From positions 1 to 25,148 of the forward strand of contig CAVKWQ010000019.1 in assembly GCA_963660385.1 (NCBI GenBank): a DNA stretch of 25,148 nucleotides, given 5' to 3'. The translations under genes and the position numbers were made by a program. The notes beneath the pieces are model-generated. The model was given only the letters and a program-made list of their open reading frames with translations. It ran no database searches and was not told the DNA's origin. This stretch comes from Avelusimicrobium sp963660385. GTDB lineage: Bacteria > Elusimicrobiota > Elusimicrobia > Elusimicrobiales > Elusimicrobiaceae. Positions 1 to 7,022 of the stretch are shown here, one piece after another (the stretch's first letter is position 1; every line of letters begins with the position of its first letter).

Positions 1-110
1 GGATACATCCGGGTACGACCACCGCAATTTATCAAAATTTTAACAAAAAAAAAAAACGAAACAACCCCTTTATGAACAACTGCCAAACAACGACGAAAAA
101 AATCCCAAAA

Positions 111-140
111 AGTAGATCCTGAAACAAGTTCAGGATGACC
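111..140. repeat. Short palindromic intergenic repeat, type A
   Basis: Inverted arms atcctgaa (116-123) and ttcaggat (129-136) with a 5-base loop, flanked by agtag on the left and gacc on the right. The same consensus recurs at 379-408 and, in opposite orientation, at 306-335. Such GATCCTGAA...TTCAGGATGAC palindromes occur as dispersed intergenic repeats in several bacterial lineages; no function is known to me. Confidence 0.8.
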
Positions 141-155
141 TCCTTTTAATAACAA

Positions 156-258
156 CAGATCCCGTATAAAGACATTACGGGATGACGACACCCTGCGGGC
201 AGCAGATTTTCCGCGCTCGTTTGATTTATTAGGCAACACTCCTTTTGTAATGTCGCAA
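156..258 (+). repeat. Direct repeat, copy 1 (~104 bp)
   Basis: This stretch contains the type B palindrome followed by a segment reading gattttccgcgctcgtttga and then tttattaggcaacact, ending near tgtcgcaa. It matches 459-562 almost base for base, with a few substitutions and a one-base insertion around 195/498. It lies entirely in non-coding DNA. Confidence 0.8.
157..186. repeat. Short palindromic intergenic repeat, type B
   Basis: Inverted arms atcccgta (159-166) and tacgggat (176-183), followed by gac. A second copy lies at 460-489 with an almost identical loop. It shares the flank layout (agat...gatgac) with the type A palindromes but has a different stem, so the two look like members of one family with compensatory stem changes. 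Confidence 0.8.
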
Positions 259-305
259 ACAAACAAAACGACATCAATAAAAAATAAGGCTGTTATAAAA
301 ATTGG

Positions 306-335
306 GGTCATTCTGAACTTGTTTCAGAATCTACC
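306..335. repeat. Short palindromic intergenic repeat, type A, inverted copy
   Basis: Arms attctgaa (310-317) and ttcagaat (323-330). It is the reverse orientation of the type A unit (ggtcat...ctacc). Both arms carry t-t-c-t where the other copies have t-c-c-t, so the change is compensated and the stem is preserved. Confidence 0.75.
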
Positions 336-378
336 TTTTGGGTCGTTAAAAACAACTGCAACAACTAACAACACAAGC

Positions 379-408
379 AGTAGATCCTGAACTAAATTCA
401 GGATGACC
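379..408. repeat. Short palindromic intergenic repeat, type A
   Basis: Arms atcctgaa (384-391) and ttcaggat (397-404). The flanks agtag and gacctc are identical to the copy at 111-140 but the loop differs (ctaaa instead of acaag). Stem conserved and loop free suggests selection, or a copying mechanism acting on the hairpin. Confidence 0.8.
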
Positions 409-458
409 TCTTATATAATAACGACAAAGACACTCGGGGATGACAACCACGAGAACGA

Positions 459-562
459 CAGATCCCGTATAAAAACACTACGGGATGACAACACCCTAGC
501 GGGCCGCCGATTTTCCGCGCTCGTTTGATTTATTAGGCAATACTCTTTTTGTAATGTCGCAA
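459..562 (+). repeat. Direct repeat, copy 2 (~104 bp)
   Basis: Second copy of the element at 156-258, offset by about 303 bases. It includes the type B palindrome at 460-489 (arms 462-469 and 479-486) and the same ccgcgctcgtttgatttatt segment. Differences are scattered single substitutions plus one inserted base, as expected of an older duplication. Confidence 0.8.
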
Positions 563-633
563 CCAAACGACAATGCAAACAACAAAAAAGTGGGATTTAT
601 AAAAAGTGAAAAGAGGTAAGAAAAATTAAAAAG

Positions 634-939
634 TTAGCAGTCCCAGCGGGCACGCTTCATATCCACGTGAATAGCGTCTTTAAAGGGTACGCCTTCCGCT
701 AACAAAAGGCTCTTTTGCGCCGCAAAACCGGGGGCTAACCGGCCCGCGTGATTCACTACCCGGTGGCAGGGATACTCGCCGTAATATTCGGCGCGGCTTA
801 AAATTTTGCCCACCAGCCGGGAGTTTTTCTCCCGCCCGATTAGGGCCGCAATTTGCCCATACGAGGCAACCTTGCCCGCGGGGATTTCCTCCACCACCGA
901 CAAGACCTGATAGGCAAGTTCGTCTGTTAATTTCCGCAT
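634..939 (-). CDS. Minimal MGMT-type DNA alkyltransferase domain protein
   Basis: A 101-residue protein consisting only of the C-terminal, DNA-binding half of the O6-methylguanine-DNA methyltransferase fold. The active-site motif PCHRV is intact, with the acceptor cysteine at residue 58. The arginine-finger helix (NSRLVGKIL, about 39-47) and the typical C-terminal LLAEGVPF segment are also present. Full-length MGMT/Ogt is about 160-200 residues, so the N-terminal domain is missing. Alkyltransferase-like proteins of this size usually carry tryptophan in place of the cysteine and cannot transfer the alkyl group; here the cysteine is kept, so true suicide repair of O6-alkylguanine remains possible. 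The start at 939 has no strong Shine-Dalgarno. It is the last of two same-strand genes after the SWIB gene, about 106 bases apart, with a terminator between them, so it is probably transcribed separately. Confidence 0.85.
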   Translation of the reverse strand: MRKLTDELAYQVLSVVEEIPAGKVASYGQIAALIGREKNSRLVGKILSRAEYYGEYPCHRVVNHAGRLAPGFAAQKSLLLAEGVPFKDAIHVDMKRARWDC

Positions 940-988
940 ACAAAATTAGGGACTGATTTCTACGCTATTTCCCCGCGTACGGGTTATT

Positions 989-1026
989 AAAAACCCCGGA
1001 AGCACAAAGTTATGCCGCCGGGGTTT
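989..1026 (-). terminator. Terminator of the SWIB gene
   Basis: Arms aaaccccgg (991-999) and ccggggttt (1018-1026). Read on the minus strand, the GC stem is followed by a run of T (complement of 989-993). It lies 20 bases past the SWIB stop. Confidence 0.75.
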
Positions 1027-1045
1027 AAATCGTCTTCCAAAGGGC

Positions 1046-1303
1046 TTATTTGGCCAAGTGTTTGGAAAGATATTTGCTCATATCAAACATACTGATTTGT
1101 TTTTTGCCTTCAAAAATCGGGGCCAATTTCGCATCAGAGTTGATCATCCGTTTGTTTTTGGCATCCTGCAAGCCGTTCTTTTTAATGTATTCCCACATTT
1201 TTTTAACAACTTCGGTGCGGGGAAGAGCCGCGGAGCCCACTACGGCGGCCAATTCGGCGCTGGGGGTCAACGGGGCCATAAATTTTGCATTTGCTTTTGC
1301 CAT
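1046..1303 (-). CDS. Stand-alone SWIB/MDM2-domain protein
   Basis: An 85-residue basic protein that is essentially one SWIB domain (about residues 12-85). The recognisable path is LTPSAELAAVVG, LPRTEVVKKMWEYIKKNGLQD, then NKRMINSDAKLAPIFEG and a final FDMSKYLSKHLAK helix. The SWIB fold belongs to eukaryotic SWI/SNF BAF60 and MDM2 proteins; in bacteria it occurs alone or fused to topoisomerase I, notably in Chlamydiae, and is thought to act in chromosome organisation or DNA topology. That role is inferred here. The start at 1303 is fixed by AGGAGA at 1313-1318. A possible -10 (TATACT, complement of 1354-1359) lies upstream but has no good -35. The own terminator at 989-1026 suggests a monocistronic, well-expressed gene. 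Confidence 0.88.
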   Translation of the reverse strand: MAKANAKFMAPLTPSAELAAVVGSAALPRTEVVKKMWEYIKKNGLQDAKNKRMINSDAKLAPIFEGKKQISMFDMSKYLSKHLAK

Positions 1304-1362
1304 ATTACTAATTCTCCTATTTGTGTGAAAGATAAATCTCTTTATTAAATTTTAGTATATTT

Positions 1363-1399
1363 GGAGCCGCTTGGTAAGGGTTACTTGCCAAACGGCTCC
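1363..1399 (-). terminator. Hairpin after pckA, possible terminator
   Basis: Long imperfect stem: ggagccg (1363-1369) with cggctcc (1393-1399), extended by ttgg-aag against ctt-ccaa. It starts 22 bases after the pckA stop. Neither strand shows a proper T-run after the stem, so it may be a 3' stabilising hairpin rather than a classical terminator. Confidence 0.5.
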
Positions 1400-1421
1400 G
1401 TTAAATTAACTGACTGCGCGC

Positions 1422-3038
1422 TTATTTCACTTTCGGCGCGGCGGCCAAAACTTCCTTAGAGCAGCCGGATTCGTACTTTTTGAAGTTCTCAATGAACGAC
1501 TTAGCCAAGGACTCATATTTTACCATATATTCTTCCTTGTTGGCCCAAGAGTTCATCGGGTTCAAAATTTCAGACGGCACGCCTTCGCAAGAAGTCGGGA
1601 TTTGGAAGCCAAACACCGGGTCGGTGATGAAGTCCACCTTCGCCAATTTGCCGTCCAAAGCCGCGTTCAAGAGCGCGCGGGTGTATTTAATGCTGATGCG
1701 GTGGCCGACGCCGTAGGGGCCGCCAATCCAGCCCGTGTTGACGAGCCAGCAATCCACTTTGTGCGCTTGAATTTTCTTTTTAAGAAGTTCGGCATACACA
1801 GACGGGTGCAAGGCCATAAACGGACCGCCGAAGCAGGTAGAGAACGTGCTGGTCGGTTCCTTTACGCCTTTTTCCGTACCGGCCACTTTGGCGGTGTAAC
1901 CGCTGATAAAGTGGTACAAGGCTTGGTCGGGCGTCAATTTAGAAATAGGCGGCATTACACCGAACGCATCGCAAGTCAAGAAAATGATGTTTTTCGGATG
2001 CGGAGCGCGTTTGCTTTCTACCGCGTTTTCAATAAAGTTAAGCGGGTAGCAGGCGCGGGTGTTTTCGGTCAAGGTGTCGTCGTCCAAGTTGAGTTTGCCG
2101 GTTTCGGGGTCAAAGACCACGTTTTCCAACACGGTACCAAAGCGGTGCGTGGTGGAATAAATTTGGGGTTCGGCTTCTTGGCTCAAACGAATTACTTTGG
2201 CGTAGCAGCCGCCTTCAAAGTTGAACACGCCGTCATCGTCCCAGCCGTGTTCATCGTCGCCGATGAGGCCGCGGGTCATATCGGCAGACAAGGTGGTTTT
2301 GCCCGTGCCGGACAAACCGAAGAAGATGGCGCTGTCTTGCTTGTCGCCCACGTTGGCGGAGCAGTGCATCGTCATAATACCTTTTTGCGGCAAGAGGAAG
2401 TTCATTACCGTGAACAAGGATTTCTTGTTTTCGCCGCCGTATTCGGTGCCGATTACCAAGATAATCTTCTTTTCAAAGTTAATCAAAATAGCGGTTTCGC
2501 TGTTGGTGCCGTCGGTGGCGGGGTCCACTTTCATTTTGGGGAGGCAGATAAGCGTAAATTCCGGCACGAAGGATTTTAATTCTTCGCGTTTGGGTTCAAT
2601 GAACATATTTTTGACAAAGAGGTTCGTCCAGGCGCATTCCGTAATGGCGCGCACTTTGAGGCGGGAGGCTTCGCTGGAACCGACATACGCATCGCGGGCA
2701 AAGAGGTCTTTGTCCTTTACATATTCTTTTACCTTGGCGAAGATTTTATCAAAGTATTCGGGTTTAATACCTTTGTTGCTTTTGTTATAAAAGAGTTTAC
2801 CTTCAATGTCTTTGGTTTCCACGAAGAAGCGGTCGTTCGGGCTGCGGCCGGTGTGTTTGCCGGTGCTTACGCACAGCGGGCCACCGTACACCACGTTGGC
2901 TTCTTTGCGGTCCAAGGCTTCTTGGTACAAAGCCGGAGTGGAATAGTTCCAGTACACGGTTTTATTGGTAGAAATACCGGCGTGTTCCAAACCATAATCC
3001 GGTTTAAAGAAATCCGGTTTAGCATTTAATGTTTTCAT
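1422..3038 (-). CDS. pckA: Phosphoenolpyruvate carboxykinase (ATP)
   Basis: A 538-residue cytosolic enzyme, the usual length for ATP-dependent PEPCK (about 540 in E. coli). It interconverts oxaloacetate + ATP and PEP + CO2 + ADP. The kinase P-loop GLSGTGKT is at 241-248 (K247), followed by the metal-binding GDDEHGWDDDG at 260-270. Substrate residues keep a constant offset of 7 from E. coli through the middle of the protein: Y200, K205, K206, H225, K247 and D262; R65 in GRSP is also present. The start at 3038 is supported by a GAGGGA Shine-Dalgarno lying inside the last codons of the upstream aminotransferase gene, whose stop is one base away, so translation is probably coupled. In anaerobes that ferment sugar this enzyme often runs in the carboxylating, ATP-forming direction; direction here is inference. 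Confidence 0.97.
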   Translation of the reverse strand: MKTLNAKPDFFKPDYGLEHAGISTNKTVYWNYSTPALYQEALDRKEANVVYGGPLCVSTGKHTGRSPNDRFFVETKDIEGKLFYNKSNKGIKPEYFDKIFAKVKEYVKDKDLFARDAYVGSSEASRLKVRAITECAWTNLFVKNMFIEPKREELKSFVPEFTLICLPKMKVDPATDGTNSETAILINFEKKIILVIGTEYGGENKKSLFTVMNFLLPQKGIMTMHCSANVGDKQDSAIFFGLSGTGKTTLSADMTRGLIGDDEHGWDDDGVFNFEGGCYAKVIRLSQEAEPQIYSTTHRFGTVLENVVFDPETGKLNLDDDTLTENTRACYPLNFIENAVESKRAPHPKNIIFLTCDAFGVMPPISKLTPDQALYHFISGYTAKVAGTEKGVKEPTSTFSTCFGGPFMALHPSVYAELLKKKIQAHKVDCWLVNTGWIGGPYGVGHRISIKYTRALLNAALDGKLAKVDFITDPVFGFQIPTSCEGVPSEILNPMNSWANKEEYMVKYESLAKSFIENFKKYESGCSKEVLAAAPKVK

Positions 3039-3039
3039 T

Positions 3040-4248
3040 TTAATCCCTCGTAACTAATTTATCCCCGATTTTTATTTCGTTCGGGGCGGTTTTATCCAGC
3101 GCCCAGCGTATGCGGCGTACGCCCTCAATAATGGAGGCTTTGTCCGCACAGAAACTAACGCGCAGGTACCCTTCCGCTCCAAACGCTTTTCCGGGCACTA
3201 CGGCCACCAGCGCCTTTTCCAGCAAATACTGCGCAAGCGCATTGGAATCGGCGTTATAGTGGCTAAAATCTATGAACGAATAGAAGGTTCCCTGCGGCTT
3301 TTGCACACGCACATTGGGAATCTTGGCAACCTCGGCGAGCAGCGCATCGCGGTTTTCCTGCAATACGCGCCGCAGGTCCGCCACTACATTTTGGTCGCCC
3401 ATTAAGGCGGCGGCCGCAGCGGTTTCGCTCAAATCGCTGTTGCAGGACGTGCTTTGCGCCTGCATACGGCCCATAGCGGCAATAAGCGGTTTATTTGCGC
3501 TCACCGCCCAACCGATACGGAGCCCGGTCAGGCCGTAGAGTTTTGATACACCGTTAATAATAATTAAATTTTCCGCCGCCTGCGCATATTGGCAGGGGTT
3601 CGGCGTGGTTTGTCCGTCAAAAACAAGTTCGCGGTAAATATCGTCCATTACCAAAAAGATTTGATTGGCTTCGGCAAATTCCACAATGGTTTTTACAAAT
3701 TCCGCGCTGTAAATTTGGCCCGACGGATTGCACGGGCTGTTAATCAAAATGGCTTTGGTTTTGGGCGTAACGGCCTTTAAAATTTGTTCGGCCTTCACCA
3801 TTAACCCTTCGGTTGGGCGCACGATAACGGGCGTTCCCCCCGCCATACGCACCATTTCGGGGTAACTCACCCAAAAGGGAGCCGGGAAAATGACTTCGTC
3901 GCCGGGGTTTACTGCGGCAAGTAAAAAGTTAAAAAGCGCCTGCTTCGCCCCCGCAGACACGAGCACATTGGCGGGCTCGTAACGGCGGGCATACTGGGTA
4001 AGCGTATAATGCAAAACGGCTTTTTTCAACTCCGGCGTGCCGGAGGAAGGAGAATATTTAATTTTGCGGCTTTGCGCTTTTTTGATAATCGCATCCACCG
4101 CCGCCTGCGGGGCCGGATAAGTGGGCTCTCCGCCGCCCAAGTGAATTACGGGCTGCCCGGCGGCCTTTAAGGCGCGGGCCGCGGCATTAATTTTTAAGGT
4201 CGGCGAGTCGCCGATTGTGTCAGCCAATTTGCTTAAAATCAAACTCAT
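3040..4248 (-). CDS. Class I PLP aminotransferase, probably aspartate aminotransferase
   Basis: A 402-residue fold-type I aminotransferase of the Thermus/Bacillus aspartate aminotransferase subgroup. The PLP lysine is K236 in SKLYGLTGLRIGW. N174 lies in NSPCNPSG, and the cofactor aspartate is D202 in MDDIY, where most relatives have DE. The carboxylate-binding arginine sits in LRVSF near the C terminus. Aspartate + 2-oxoglutarate to oxaloacetate + glutamate is the likely reaction; alanine or aromatic specificity cannot be excluded from sequence. An ATG at 4269 is possible, but the start at 4248 is preferred because AGGGGGAA sits 6-8 bases upstream and the protein then begins like its family. 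It is followed one base later by pckA, so its product oxaloacetate would feed PEPCK or the reverse. Confidence 0.92.
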   Translation of the reverse strand: MSLILSKLADTIGDSPTLKINAAARALKAAGQPVIHLGGGEPTYPAPQAAVDAIIKKAQSRKIKYSPSSGTPELKKAVLHYTLTQYARRYEPANVLVSAGAKQALFNFLLAAVNPGDEVIFPAPFWVSYPEMVRMAGGTPVIVRPTEGLMVKAEQILKAVTPKTKAILINSPCNPSGQIYSAEFVKTIVEFAEANQIFLVMDDIYRELVFDGQTTPNPCQYAQAAENLIIINGVSKLYGLTGLRIGWAVSANKPLIAAMGRMQAQSTSCNSDLSETAAAAALMGDQNVVADLRRVLQENRDALLAEVAKIPNVRVQKPQGTFYSFIDFSHYNADSNALAQYLLEKALVAVVPGKAFGAEGYLRVSFCADKASIIEGVRRIRWALDKTAPNEIKIGDKLVTRD

Positions 4249-4267
4249 ACATTTTCCCCCTACGCTC

Positions 4268-4276
4268 ATTGTAACA
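4268..4276 (-). promoter_or_regulatory. Extended -10 promoter of the aminotransferase-pckA operon
   Basis: On the minus strand this reads TGTTACAAT, an extended -10 (TGn-TACAAT). The expected start point near 4261 gives a leader of about 13 bases that contains the Shine-Dalgarno. No good -35 is seen. Confidence 0.6.
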
Positions 4277-4314
4277 TTTAATTACGCCCAAAGAACGCTT
4301 TTTTGGAAGAATAT

Positions 4315-4348
4315 AAAAATCCCCGCCAACTTAAAAGCGGGGATTTTT
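4315..4348 (-). terminator. Strong terminator after the 846-residue secreted protein gene
   Basis: Perfect 12-base arms, aaaaatccccgc (4315-4326) and gcggggattttt (4337-4348), with T-runs on both strands. It is 13 bases past the stop at 4362 and also insulates the aminotransferase promoter. Confidence 0.9.
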
Positions 4349-4361
4349 ATAAAAAAAGGCT

Positions 4362-6902
4362 TTATTTTTCGGTCTTTTCGGCAGGTTTTGCTACGCGTTC
4401 CTGCACCTGTCCGCTAAACGTCAGGCGGTCGCGGTGAATCGCGCCGGAAAGGGCCGGAACTTCCTTGCGGACGTAATACGCTTTTTCCAAATACGGTTTC
4501 CAACCGTTAAAGCGCAAACGGTACACCGTTTTAAGCGGATAAAAATCGGGCGTAAAAAGCGCCAAATAGCCACCAAGCCCGCCGCCCGTTAAATACGGCG
4601 GAACCGTGCCTTCGTACGCACCCAAGCGGGCAAAGGGATAAATGGTCGCCTTTAAGTGCGGGATATTTAGCAACGCTTTATCCGCCTGGCGCACATCCAG
4701 CAAATCGCGCGTGGGGTCCAAGCCGTCGCCCACCATTGTCCCGGCGCGGACTTGATCCACATCCGGCTTTTTTAAATCCTTTAAATACGGCACGGATTTT
4801 AAGGTTTGCACACGCGGTTGGAGCGTTTTTAAATCAAAGGTTACCACTTTTACATTGGTAAAATTTTGCGGCTCAAAGCGGCTGACGGTGGAAGTGCCGT
4901 CGTAATTTTTTTCCACACGGCCCATATAACCGCCGTCGCCAAACGCGGCCTGACAAACGCCGCCCACTTTATCAAAATTATTTACCTTCATCGTCAGAGA
5001 AGAGGGACCTTCGTCCTCCGCTCCGGCCAAGCAGTCCAAATACGGGCTGTCCGCCGCCGCGCCGCCAAAGCCCTTTTCAAACTCGGTGCGCATCACATCG
5101 CCAAATTGGTCCAGCGTTAAATACTGGGACGGATTGCCCAATACTAACCAATTTTGCACCTTATCCCACCAAGTTGTTTTTTCGGGGCGGCCCACATATT
5201 CGGCCGCGGCCAAATTGCGGCGTTCGTTTTCCCAAGACACCCAGCGGTCGCTGTTCAAATAAAACTCGGGCGTTTTGCCTTCTTTAAAAAACGCGGTAGA
5301 ACGCGTTTGCGTAAAATAATCGCGCAAACTAACCTGGGTGCCGTCTTCCAGTTCTACGGGCTCGTTCCACAGGCGGTTGACCATTTCGCGGTCCGCCTTT
5401 AAGCCCGGGCGGTTAATGGCTACTTCAATTTTGTGCCATTTGGCGCGCAAACCGTTGGTAAGGGCCGGGCTGTTTTTATAGGCAAAGCCCTGCTTAAAAC
5501 TGTAATCGGCCATACTGCTGACGAGGTCTTTGAGTTCCATATCAAACTCGTAAAGCGTGTTTTCCCCGTCTGCCAGTTCCACAAAGCGTTTTACGTTTTC
5601 GTTAAATTTATTTTTATAATACCCCGCAGGCAAGCGGCGCGTGCCCTCAATCAGGCGCGCATCGTACATAAAGTCCGGCAGGCGGCCCGTTTCGCGGATT
5701 GGATTTAAAATTACGCGTTCGGCTTCATCCAAGGGCATATAATACAAAAATTCCATTAAGTTGTTGGCCTTGGCGGGCGACATCCCCATAATGGCTTCCA
5801 CTTGGTTGCGCGGTTTAAAATACCCGGTTTTAAAGGAAATCAGCCAATCGCGCACCAAACTGTCCTCGTCGCGCAGACCGGACGGATAAACCTTGCTGAC
5901 CAACCCGGGGCGCGGTTTTTCGTCCAACACCGGGATAACGGGGTCATAGGATAGCGCATCTTCTTGAACGGCCGATTCCGCGGGAATTTGCTCCACAGGT
6001 TCCGCCGGGGCTTGCGCGGGCGTATCAGCGGCGGCGGGCTTTTGCGCCACAGGCGATACGGGTTTAGTTTGTGCTTTTTGGGGAGTGCGGCGTTCATAGG
6101 CGGACAACACCCATTTATTTGTCGCCTCCACGGTAAATTGCCCGTTTAATCTGGAAAGGGGTCCCAACGGCACCGCTATTTCGTTTACCCGTTCTACCGG
6201 GGCATACGCCGTATGGCTAGGCACCTTAACCGGGAAATGGTAATGCGTCAAAAATTCGTTAATGGCTTCCAGCGCGGAAGTCGGCTTGGCGTTGGTCAAA
6301 ACCTTTTCCAACATCGGGTACATCCCCAGCGCAATTAAGGAGCGCGCCACCGTAGTTAAGGCAACCGGCTCCAAGGCCGAACCCGCAAACGCCTGATACG
6401 AAGCCAGTAATAATTGGATGTCATCCACCGAGCCGTAAATACCGATAGCGGCCATATCCTCCAAGGCCTTATAAGCGGCCAAAACGGCGGGATGATTGTG
6501 GTTTTTTAAAATATCTTCGGCGGTGGCGTATTTGTTTAAATGCGCAATTTGCAGTTGGATATTAATTAAATCGGTGCGGTACGGCTTTACCGCGGGCAAG
6601 GCGGAGGCGTGCATTAGCGCAGGGCTTTTAAGCAGTACGCGTGCAATAGCCGCTTCGTCCACCTGCTGGGAAACGGACAAGCGCACCGCCGCATTAGGAA
6701 TCGGCACCGAAAACCGGGGCGTTTGAAGAGCCGCAGCCGGAACTTTGGCTTTCGGAACGGTTACCTTGGGGATTTTTACTTCTGCCACTTTCGGGGCTTT
6801 CTTTACCGCGCCGACACCCTTTTTAATATTTTTTAAAGGATTGCCCGCCCACGCAGAGGAACAAAGCACCATACTTATAAAAACGGCTAAAAACGATCGC
6901 AT
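4362..6902 (-). CDS. Large secreted protein of unknown function (846 aa)
   Basis: I do not recognise a family. A clear signal peptide (about residues 1-19, cut after AWA) is followed by a lysine/proline-rich stretch with PKV-type repeats (about 24-56). Next comes a mostly helical region (about 75-260), a low-complexity Pro/Ala/Gln linker (about 271-313), and a long C-terminal region (about 320-830) rich in aromatic and charged residues with few cysteines. There are no later membrane segments, no lipobox and no outer-membrane C-terminal phenylalanine, so a periplasmic or exported soluble protein is likely. The start at 6902 has AAGGA seven bases upstream and TATAAT at 6932-6937. It is monocistronic, with hairpins on either side. 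The two-domain layout with a proline linker suggests two separately folded units; function unknown. Confidence 0.85.
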   Translation of the reverse strand: MRSFLAVFISMVLCSSAWAGNPLKNIKKGVGAVKKAPKVAEVKIPKVTVPKAKVPAAALQTPRFSVPIPNAAVRLSVSQQVDEAAIARVLLKSPALMHASALPAVKPYRTDLINIQLQIAHLNKYATAEDILKNHNHPAVLAAYKALEDMAAIGIYGSVDDIQLLLASYQAFAGSALEPVALTTVARSLIALGMYPMLEKVLTNAKPTSALEAINEFLTHYHFPVKVPSHTAYAPVERVNEIAVPLGPLSRLNGQFTVEATNKWVLSAYERRTPQKAQTKPVSPVAQKPAAADTPAQAPAEPVEQIPAESAVQEDALSYDPVIPVLDEKPRPGLVSKVYPSGLRDEDSLVRDWLISFKTGYFKPRNQVEAIMGMSPAKANNLMEFLYYMPLDEAERVILNPIRETGRLPDFMYDARLIEGTRRLPAGYYKNKFNENVKRFVELADGENTLYEFDMELKDLVSSMADYSFKQGFAYKNSPALTNGLRAKWHKIEVAINRPGLKADREMVNRLWNEPVELEDGTQVSLRDYFTQTRSTAFFKEGKTPEFYLNSDRWVSWENERRNLAAAEYVGRPEKTTWWDKVQNWLVLGNPSQYLTLDQFGDVMRTEFEKGFGGAAADSPYLDCLAGAEDEGPSSLTMKVNNFDKVGGVCQAAFGDGGYMGRVEKNYDGTSTVSRFEPQNFTNVKVVTFDLKTLQPRVQTLKSVPYLKDLKKPDVDQVRAGTMVGDGLDPTRDLLDVRQADKALLNIPHLKATIYPFARLGAYEGTVPPYLTGGGLGGYLALFTPDFYPLKTVYRLRFNGWKPYLEKAYYVRKEVPALSGAIHRDRLTFSGQVQERVAKPAEKTEK

Positions 6903-6931
6903 ATATTATCCTTTACGGCCAAATTATTTCC

Positions 6932-6937
6932 ATTATA
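6932..6937 (-). promoter_or_regulatory. -10 box of the 846-residue protein gene
   Basis: The minus strand reads TATAAT about 30 bases before the ATG, with the Shine-Dalgarno in between. No clear -35 and no TGn extension. Confidence 0.45.
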
Positions 6938-6964
6938 TTATTCAACATATCCGCCCCTAAAACA

Positions 6965-7001
6965 AGGGCCATTGGCCCCACACAGCGGGACCAATGGTCC
7001 T
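6965..7001 (-). terminator. Hairpin after the mrp gene, probable terminator
   Basis: Eleven-base arms agggccattgg (6965-6975) and ccaatggtcct (6991-7001) with one mismatch. On the minus strand the stem is followed by TTGTTTTA, a moderate T tract. It lies about 22 bases past the mrp stop. Confidence 0.6.
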
Positions 7002-7022
7002 ATAATCGGTTAGGCCCCCTTT

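Larger units (their letters stand above)
1..633. other. Gene-free, repeat-rich intergenic region
   Basis: No convincing coding frame is visible on either strand in this AT-rich stretch. It holds at least five short palindromic elements (111-140, 157-186, 306-335, 379-408, 460-489), a truncated relic of one near 431-444, and an imperfect direct repeat of about 104 bp (156-258 and 459-562, offset about 303). The first gene of the window ends at 634 on the minus strand, and I see no strong terminator hairpin immediately downstream of it. Confidence 0.8.

Noticed and set aside
1..600. Possible CRISPR array
   Set aside because: Repeats are palindromes of differing stem sequence, irregularly spaced and in both orientations, with no uniform spacers and no cas genes nearby.
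634..939. Alkyltransferase-like (ATL) protein without catalytic cysteine
   Set aside because: The motif is PCHR, not PWHR, so the cysteine is present.
1602..2579. Long plus-strand open frame opposite pckA
   Set aside because: It is antisense to a fully conserved pckA, has no Shine-Dalgarno, and its composition is a mirror of the real gene.
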